DNA of 39,110 nucleotides. It comes from Microbulbifer variabilis (GTDB lineage: Bacteria; Pseudomonadota; Gammaproteobacteria; Pseudomonadales; Cellvibrionaceae). The DNA is taken from NCBI RefSeq assembly GCF_020524905.1, contig NZ_JAIVKI010000025.1, positions 1-39,110 on the forward strand, in the 5' to 3' direction. Made by a program: the position numbers and the translations under genes. How positions within the stretch are numbered: the first letter of the stretch is position 1; every line of letters begins with the position of its first letter. The notes beneath the pieces were generated by a model, which had not been told where the DNA came from, made no database searches, and saw only the letters and a program-made list of their open reading frames with translations. Below are positions 33,765 to 39,110 of the stretch, one piece after another.

Positions 33765-34346
33765 ATGTCCACTGATATCTCCCCCCTCGCTACTGGCCCC
33801 ATATTGAAGGTGCTCTCCGCCAACTGGTGGCTGCTGTTATTGCGCGGCGTAATTGCAGTGATCTTCGGTGTGCTGACATTTATTTGGCCGGGGCTGTCAC
33901 TGCTCACTCTGGTTTTTCTATTTGGTATCTACGCCCTGCTCGATGGTATTTTTTCTCTGGTTGCAGCGGTTATGGGGCGTCATGCGAGCACTCCTCTATG
34001 GTGGCTGATTGTGTCTGGCCTGATCAGCCTGGCTGCGGGAATCGTGACTTTTATGTTTCCCCAGGTAACCGCTTTGGTGCTGGTGATTTTTATCGGCGCC
34101 TGGGCTTTTGTGCGGGGGATTTTTGAGATTGTCGGGGCGATCCGACTGCGAAAGGAAATTGACAACGAGTGGTTGTTGATCGCGATTGGTGTGCTCTCGG
34201 TAATTTTTGGCCTCGCAATATTGGTGAGCCCCGGAGCGGGCGCCCTGGCACTGGTGTGGGTAATCGGGGCTTATGCCATTATCTTTGGCCTGCCTATGAT
34301 CTGGCTGGCATTTCGCCTGCGCAAACACAATAACGGTGAGACTTAG
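33765..34346 (+). CDS. HdeD-like (DUF308) membrane protein
   Basis: A 193-residue membrane protein with six hydrophobic helices in the DUF308/HdeD pattern. NWWLLLLRGVIAVIFGVLTFIWPG at the start and GIYALLDGIFSLVAAVMG are conserved (each partly quoted), and each repeated unit has WL-LRG-I-I-FG. The E. coli HdeD is an acid-resistance-associated protein; the role of this broad family is mostly unknown. Monocistronic. Confidence 0.9.
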   Translation: MSTDISPLATGPILKVLSANWWLLLLRGVIAVIFGVLTFIWPGLSLLTLVFLFGIYALLDGIFSLVAAVMGRHASTPLWWLIVSGLISLAAGIVTFMFPQVTALVLVIFIGAWAFVRGIFEIVGAIRLRKEIDNEWLLIAIGVLSVIFGLAILVSPGAGALALVWVIGAYAIIFGLPMIWLAFRLRKHNNGET

Positions 34347-34475
34347 AGGCAGAGCTTGCCGAAAGGGGCCAGTGCAATGCCAGAGTATCCGCACTGGTTA
34401 TTGGCAGAGAGGTTTTAAGCGAGCAGGGTGAGAAAATATTCTTACCCTGCACGGGAGAGAGAAAAAATAACAGTT

Positions 34476-37211
34476 TTATTGTTTTGCCAGATCTACCGAC
34501 TTTGGCAAAGCTTCCATCAGCGACTGACCTTTTTCCTGCAGTGCCATACACAAATGAATGCGCTCTTCGGTCTGCGCCAGGCTGCGCTGGTAGCCGGGAG
34601 TCAGCTTACCGTGCTGGGCGAACAGCTGCTGCAGTTCATCCAGATGCTTTTTATCGCAGAAGGCGCTGGCAAATGTGGGAGTGTGGCGGCGCATTTGCGC
34701 GGGAATTTTATCCACGACCGGAACAAAATTATCCCGCAGCCAAGTCCAGTTTTGCTCCTGTACCAGCGGTTGCGTCAGGGCGTAGCGGATTAGGGCAAAT
34801 GCCTCACGCGGGCCCATCTCTTCACTGAGAGCCAACTGTTGAATAGTCTCCAGCTGCATGGGGTTATTGCTGTTGCCGATAGCGTTGGCACTGGCGTTTT
34901 CAAAACGCGGATCATCTAGCTCGGTGCGCACTTTAATCAGGTGCGTGAGGAAACCCTGACCGGCATCCTGGATAGCCACGGTCAGGGCGGCTTCATAGAG
35001 ATCGGAATTCAGTGCTTGAGGATCGCGCCCGGTTTTATAGCCGGTAAAAGCAATAGCCTTCTCCATTAATTGTTTGCGTGTATCCGGATCTTCCGCCACC
35101 AGCGCCATAAAGCCGAGCAGGGCGCTGTGCAGCATTTGCTGGTCGGCATCATCGCTGCCAGCGCTGTCGCCCAACAGCGGCAGATACAGGTTCTGGGCAA
35201 AGTTCAGGAAGGCCAAGCGCTGGTTATCATCCAGATAATTATCGCGGTATTTACGCAGGTAACTTAGGGGCATGGCAATTACCTGGCGCTTGTCTGCCTT
35301 GGCAGATTGGCGCACGACATCGAGTAGCCGAGGAGCGGATAGCTTGCCGGCTTCGAAGGCGGCGAAGGCACTGTCGATAATTGAGAGTTGCTCCGTAGGG
35401 GCGAACTGGGTAAAGCGCTCGGTAAGGGCTTGCCACTGGGGCTCCGGCAGGTTCCAGCGGTAGTAGCCGCTGCCCTGGGCATTGGGCATTACCCATTTGG
35501 GGCAACTGCTCGAAGCAATCGCCAGGGTTTCCTCTTTGCCAGTAAGGATCTGGCACTGCTGTGCGCCGCTATCGCTGATAAAGCAGAAGGGGATACTCCA
35601 CTGCTGTCCGACTGTAGCAATAGGGGAACCGAGGGGTTTATAGCGACTCTGGATGACATGCAGCTTGGCCTGGGCCGGATCGCTGCAGTCCAGGGTCAGT
35701 TCCAGTTGCGGCACACCTTTTTGCTCGACAAAGCTGCGGAAAGTTTCCGTCAGCTCAGGGGTATTGGTTTCCTCGCCGATGACTTTGTAGAAAGAGGGGG
35801 AGTCCGCCTCGCCACCGTTGAAGGCTTCCAGGTAGCGCCCCAGAGCCGGGCGGAAGCGCTCGGCGCCGAAGTAGTTATCCACCATATTGATGACACCCAG
35901 ACTCTTGGAATAGGTGATGGAGTCGTAGGCGTTGCGGATGTTGTTGTTGTCACTCACCGGCTCGCGAATGGCGCGGGTGCTGGCGAGGGAATCCAGTTGC
36001 ATGGCGCCGATGGCGTAAGTGGCGGCGTTCAGGTCATGGCCGCCTTCGGGCTCTATGATACGCAGCGCCAACGGCTCGCCCCAGGTCGCGAAGCCCTCTT
36101 TTAGCCAAAGGTCATCCCACCAGGGTGGGGTTACCTGGTTGCCAAACCACATATGGGCGACTTCATGAGCGTGTACTTCCACCAAGGCTAGGCGAGCGCC
36201 GGGTGCGGGGTTATCGCCCACCAAAATGCGTTGCTCGCGATAGGTGATGGCCGCAGACAGCTCGGTAGCACCACTGGGCCACTGCGGCGCGGCGATAATA
36301 TCGAGTTTCTTGAAGGGGTAGGGGCGTTGTAATTGATTCTCGAAGGTCTCCACCATTTTGGGGGTGATATCGAGGATGTAATTCATATCGCCGCCGCGGC
36401 CCTGACGCGCAAAACCGCGTAGCGGGATCGGCTCACTGCGATACTTGCTTGGCGGAATGGCCGCGCGCTCAACCACATCGAAGGGGCCCACCGAGAGAGA
36501 CAGCAGATAAGTGGACATGGGCGGAGTGGTAGCGAAAGTCACTTTCTCCATGCCGCCTGGCACGGCCTCGCGTTTTAGTTCCGGCCCATTGCTGATGGCA
36601 GCGTAGCCTTCGGGCACGGTGAGGCTGATGGAGAACGGCGCCTTGAGGCCGGGCTCGTCGAAGCCGGGCAGGTATTTGCGTGCTTGGATGGACTCGGATT
36701 TGGCCAGGGCATAGGCATTGCCCTGCTCTTCCACTTTAAACAGACCGGCTAGGTTGCGATCGAAATCGGCGGCGTAATCGATTTGCAGGGTGAAGCTGCC
36801 AGCTGGCAGCGTCTCGGCGAACTCGACCATGGCCACGCCGCTGTCGAGAACCTCATGGTAGGAGGCTACCACTTCACGCCCGTCCGCCAACTGAGCACTG
36901 GCTTTGCTGACCGACAGGTTCTTGCCGTGTATCCAGATATGGTTGCTGGCCTGAGCCAGCTGGATATCGATAGCGACACGGCCACTGAAAGTGTCTTTTC
37001 GAGGATCGAGGGTCAGATCCAGTCGATAGGCACTTGGCTCTACTCCCTGGGGGAGCTTGCCCTCTGGGGCTTCTCTGATATCCAGGGCCGCCATTTGTAG
37101 GCTGGATTCCTGGTCGATCTTCTGCGGGGCCTTTTCCGCCGGGTTGCACCCGGCCAATGCTACTGATAACAGCGCCGCGGTCAGCAGGGCGAGCGGTATC
37201 TTCTTGTTCAT
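34476..37211 (-). CDS. M1-family zinc aminopeptidase, predicted lipoprotein
   Basis: A 911-residue M1 metallopeptidase. Starting at ATG 37209-37211 gives a lipoprotein signal peptide ending LAGC (Cys22); a TTG seven codons upstream would spoil this. The zinc site HEVAH (349-353) with the third ligand Glu372 in WLKEGFATW is intact. The substrate-binding GxMEN motif that anchors the free amino terminus is altered to GATEL (314-318): the Glu is kept, but Met-Asn are replaced by Thr-Leu. Domains: N-terminal saddle (about 45-230), catalytic (230-480), then C-terminal ERAP1-like helical part (about 510-900). Likely a periplasmic, membrane-anchored peptidase. Monocistronic. Confidence 0.93.
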   Translation of the reverse strand: MNKKIPLALLTAALLSVALAGCNPAEKAPQKIDQESSLQMAALDIREAPEGKLPQGVEPSAYRLDLTLDPRKDTFSGRVAIDIQLAQASNHIWIHGKNLSVSKASAQLADGREVVASYHEVLDSGVAMVEFAETLPAGSFTLQIDYAADFDRNLAGLFKVEEQGNAYALAKSESIQARKYLPGFDEPGLKAPFSISLTVPEGYAAISNGPELKREAVPGGMEKVTFATTPPMSTYLLSLSVGPFDVVERAAIPPSKYRSEPIPLRGFARQGRGGDMNYILDITPKMVETFENQLQRPYPFKKLDIIAAPQWPSGATELSAAITYREQRILVGDNPAPGARLALVEVHAHEVAHMWFGNQVTPPWWDDLWLKEGFATWGEPLALRIIEPEGGHDLNAATYAIGAMQLDSLASTRAIREPVSDNNNIRNAYDSITYSKSLGVINMVDNYFGAERFRPALGRYLEAFNGGEADSPSFYKVIGEETNTPELTETFRSFVEQKGVPQLELTLDCSDPAQAKLHVIQSRYKPLGSPIATVGQQWSIPFCFISDSGAQQCQILTGKEETLAIASSSCPKWVMPNAQGSGYYRWNLPEPQWQALTERFTQFAPTEQLSIIDSAFAAFEAGKLSAPRLLDVVRQSAKADKRQVIAMPLSYLRKYRDNYLDDNQRLAFLNFAQNLYLPLLGDSAGSDDADQQMLHSALLGFMALVAEDPDTRKQLMEKAIAFTGYKTGRDPQALNSDLYEAALTVAIQDAGQGFLTHLIKVRTELDDPRFENASANAIGNSNNPMQLETIQQLALSEEMGPREAFALIRYALTQPLVQEQNWTWLRDNFVPVVDKIPAQMRRHTPTFASAFCDKKHLDELQQLFAQHGKLTPGYQRSLAQTEERIHLCMALQEKGQSLMEALPKSVDLAKQ

Positions 37212-37320
37212 AGAGAGGGGGTACTTGGCCAAAAAAAGGCCATTGTACCGCTTTGACGGAAAATTACGTGGGGTTGTGAAACCAAGGGATGGGGGAGATG
37301 AAACTCGATGGAAAGGCCAT

Positions 37321-37340
37321 GCCCGGCAACGGGGCCGGGC
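37321..37340 (-). terminator. G+C-rich hairpin after the CocE/NonD hydrolase gene
   Basis: A perfect 7-bp G+C stem GCCCGGC / GCCGGGC (37321-37327, 37334-37340), 20 bases beyond the minus-strand stop of the hydrolase. It lacks a long T-run on the minus strand but is well placed to end the transcript before the M1 gene. Confidence 0.5.
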
Positions 37341-37360
37341 GTGGTGATTACAGGGAAAGT

Positions 37361-38911
37361 TTACAGGTGCGGCACGGTCAAGCTGGAAACCTTGCTGCTG
37401 CTGTAGGGCACTTCGATAGTGTAATTGGTGTTATCCGGTTTTTGATAAATCAGGCCCTGGGTGTCGATAGCCAGAACCACCCGGTGCCCTGGGGGGACAT
37501 CGTAGCTGGTGGTGAACATCTCCAAATCAAACTTCTGCATTTGCCCGGATTGGTCGCTGTGCAGGGTGATGGGGGCATGGGTGATCAAGCGGCCGAGCCC
37601 CAATGGACCTACATCGTAGAGGTGCGCATTCAGCTGCACTTCTTTTTTACTCGGTTTCACCCACATTTCGAGCTGCGGCTCGCCGCGAATCTTCAGTGTT
37701 TCCCACTGAACCGGTGACTTGTATTCAATAGCGAAATAGCCGTTGATGGCCAGCATGGGGGTGTACACCGGGATACCGAAACCTTCCAAGGCGTCGGATA
37801 TCAGCGGGATACCGGTGCCGGCGAAGGTGTCAGCGCCGCCATGGAATTCGTTGGTCCAGTTCCATCCACTGTACTTGCTGCCTTTCATGCTGCCATTATC
37901 GAACATGGTGAAGCGCGGGCGCAGGTACCAGGTGGTGCTCTCCTGAGTTACTGGGTAGTCTTCAAAGTGCTCCAGCTTGTTGCTAATGCGCACGGTCATA
38001 TCCACCTTGGGTTCACGGTCGATACCGTTGTCTTCCCCTTTAAGATAACGGTCGAACCAACGAAAAGTGGTGGTCCAGATATGTCCGTAATTACCGGTGA
38101 GGGTCTCGGTAATGGCGTGCGTGCCGGGATTCAGTAACAGTTTTTTAGGCCCTTCCAGCATGGAATAAAAATCGGTCATGCTGTTGGGTTTAAACAGGTA
38201 GTCGGCATAGTTATTCGACATCAACACAGCGGTACCATTTGCATTCAGCTCGTCCACATAACTGACCGCAGAGCGCTCGGCGGCAAACTGGATAACCGAT
38301 TCAATGTTTTGCCCGTTGCGCAGGTCGCTCCAGAGATGCTCAAGTTCCGCCTCTTTATGGAAAGCGGTGCCTACCAGCAGGCTACCCCAAACCAGGTTAA
38401 CCGTTTCATTGGGATAGAGCGCCTCAACCACATCGGCCCAGCCGGACATAGCGGCTACGGCATCGACACGAGGATGTCGTGCGGCACTTAACAGCGAAAT
38501 ACCACCGCCGTAAGAAATTCCGGCCATGCCCAATTTACCCACCGGATAGTTGGCTTCGAGCCAATCGATTAGTACCCCCACATCGGCAATACTATTGGCC
38601 CCTGCCACATCCACCAGACCGCCGGAAAAACCGAAGCCCCGAGTGGAGTAACTCAGGACCAGGTAGCCATTCTCAGCGAGTTCCTTGGCCTGGAAGTGGT
38701 ACTGATGTTTTTCCAACCCCCAGCTGTTAGTGAAAATAACCGTGGGGTAGCCGCCTTCGGGGGGAGGTGTATCCGGTACGAAAAGGTTGGCGTCTAACTG
38801 GGTACCATCAAAAGAGGGGATATCTATATCGGCGATATATTCTGGTGCCGACCAGGCATAGACCGACATCATAGCGCTGCCGAGCAGCGCCAGTAGTGGT
38901 GCAGTTTTCAT
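37361..38911 (-). CDS. Exported CocE/NonD-family hydrolase (S15-like)
   Basis: A 516-residue alpha/beta hydrolase with a Sec signal peptide (about 1-22, ending WSA). The peptidase S15/CocE layout is clear: FTNSWG near 60, STRGFGFSGG (89-98), nucleophile elbow GISYGGG with Ser133, His265 in NPGTHAITE as likely triad His, and a C-terminal jelly-roll domain (about 300-510) as in cocaine esterase and X-Pro dipeptidyl peptidases. Substrate cannot be predicted; ester or amide hydrolysis in the periplasm or outside is expected. The start is supported by GAGAG upstream. It may share the region's theme of exported hydrolases with the M1 peptidase next to it, which has a separate leader. Confidence 0.88.
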   Translation of the reverse strand: MKTAPLLALLGSAMMSVYAWSAPEYIADIDIPSFDGTQLDANLFVPDTPPPEGGYPTVIFTNSWGLEKHQYHFQAKELAENGYLVLSYSTRGFGFSGGLVDVAGANSIADVGVLIDWLEANYPVGKLGMAGISYGGGISLLSAARHPRVDAVAAMSGWADVVEALYPNETVNLVWGSLLVGTAFHKEAELEHLWSDLRNGQNIESVIQFAAERSAVSYVDELNANGTAVLMSNNYADYLFKPNSMTDFYSMLEGPKKLLLNPGTHAITETLTGNYGHIWTTTFRWFDRYLKGEDNGIDREPKVDMTVRISNKLEHFEDYPVTQESTTWYLRPRFTMFDNGSMKGSKYSGWNWTNEFHGGADTFAGTGIPLISDALEGFGIPVYTPMLAINGYFAIEYKSPVQWETLKIRGEPQLEMWVKPSKKEVQLNAHLYDVGPLGLGRLITHAPITLHSDQSGQMQKFDLEMFTTSYDVPPGHRVVLAIDTQGLIYQKPDNTNYTIEVPYSSSKVSSLTVPHL

Positions 38912-39110
38912 TTTTTTCTCTCATCAAAGTAAATTATTTTTATTTTTTTGACCCTGTGTAACACATTGGTCAACTGCGCAATATATAGAACCCCGCCGCA
39001 TATTTGTATGCTGTTTCGGTAAAAAATGAGACGTTTGTCTCGTTGCCTGTCGCTGTCCCCATTAGGTTTTTATGTCGATTTTTTAAATTCCCCTTGTCTT
39101 GCTGGTCACA

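Noticed and set aside
1358..39110. Prophage, toxin-antitoxin or other defence system
   Set aside because: No integrase, capsid, toxin-antitoxin pair, restriction or nuclease genes were recognised in any coding region.

Overview
The window looks like a chromosomal stretch of a free-living, probably marine, gammaproteobacterium. A Cellvibrionales/Microbulbifer-like organism is my best guess from gene families and base composition; this is inference, since no rRNA or other marker gene is present. The best-recognised genes are ordinary housekeeping or catabolic ones: pgk and a class IIB fructose-bisphosphate aldolase, serA, rarD, a TerC protein, a PuuC-like aldehyde dehydrogenase, and a LysR / gabD / omega-aminotransferase cluster. 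Around them sit several exported hydrolases: a subtilisin-like protease with a PA insert, an M16 lipoprotein peptidase, an M1 lipoprotein peptidase, a CocE/NonD hydrolase and a periplasmic metallo-beta-lactamase-fold protein. This suits a secretory polymer- and peptide-degrading lifestyle.

Layout. 1-1.3 kb is a graveyard of insertion sequences: the tail of an IS630-family transposase abuts a decayed IS3-family element, whose orfA is split by a roughly 100-bp MITE-like insertion with 18-bp inverted ends. 1.36-6.7 kb carries the S8 protease, the M16 peptidase and a small globin, all on the minus strand. 7.2-10.6 kb has pgk-fba followed by a strong terminator, then an alpha/beta hydrolase. 10.7-12.5 kb is A+T-rich, with a stand-alone DUF4166 protein, an 850-bp stretch without a convincing gene, and a VOC protein. 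12.6-17.0 kb (minus) holds the MBL-fold protein, a broken LytS-type histidine kinase gene, rarD and serA. 17.2-22 kb (plus) holds an FAH-family enzyme, the PuuC-like dehydrogenase, a minimal exported lipoyl-like protein, a DUF2007/zinc-ribbon protein, a SpoIIAA-like protein and TerC. 22-29.2 kb is an A+T-rich accessory block of small or orphan proteins: PsiE-like, a lipase-like hydrolase, DUF5996, tandem DUF5694 paralogues, YccF, an NTF2-like protein, an unknown 76-residue protein and a bacterial PH-domain protein. 29.3-33.3 kb is LysR divergent from gabD plus an omega-aminotransferase. The end holds a heptamer tandem repeat, an HdeD-like protein, the M1 peptidase and the CocE/NonD hydrolase.

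How they fit together. pgk and fba are adjacent and co-oriented, as in many proteobacterial central-carbon operons, but the usual epd/gap partner is missing upstream. gabD and the aminotransferase form a plausible two-step route from an omega-amino acid (GABA or beta-alanine) to an organic acid, probably under the divergent LysR protein. The PuuC-like dehydrogenase 12 kb away could feed the same polyamine/GABA route, although no other puu gene is nearby.

No CRISPR array, tRNA, rRNA, prophage or recognisable defence system was seen. I found no clear case of a wholly new multi-gene system. The most promising leads are the tandem exported DUF5694 pair, the stand-alone exported lipoyl-like domain, the MITE-like element, an orphan intrinsic terminator that may end a small RNA, and an M1 peptidase with an altered GxMEN motif.
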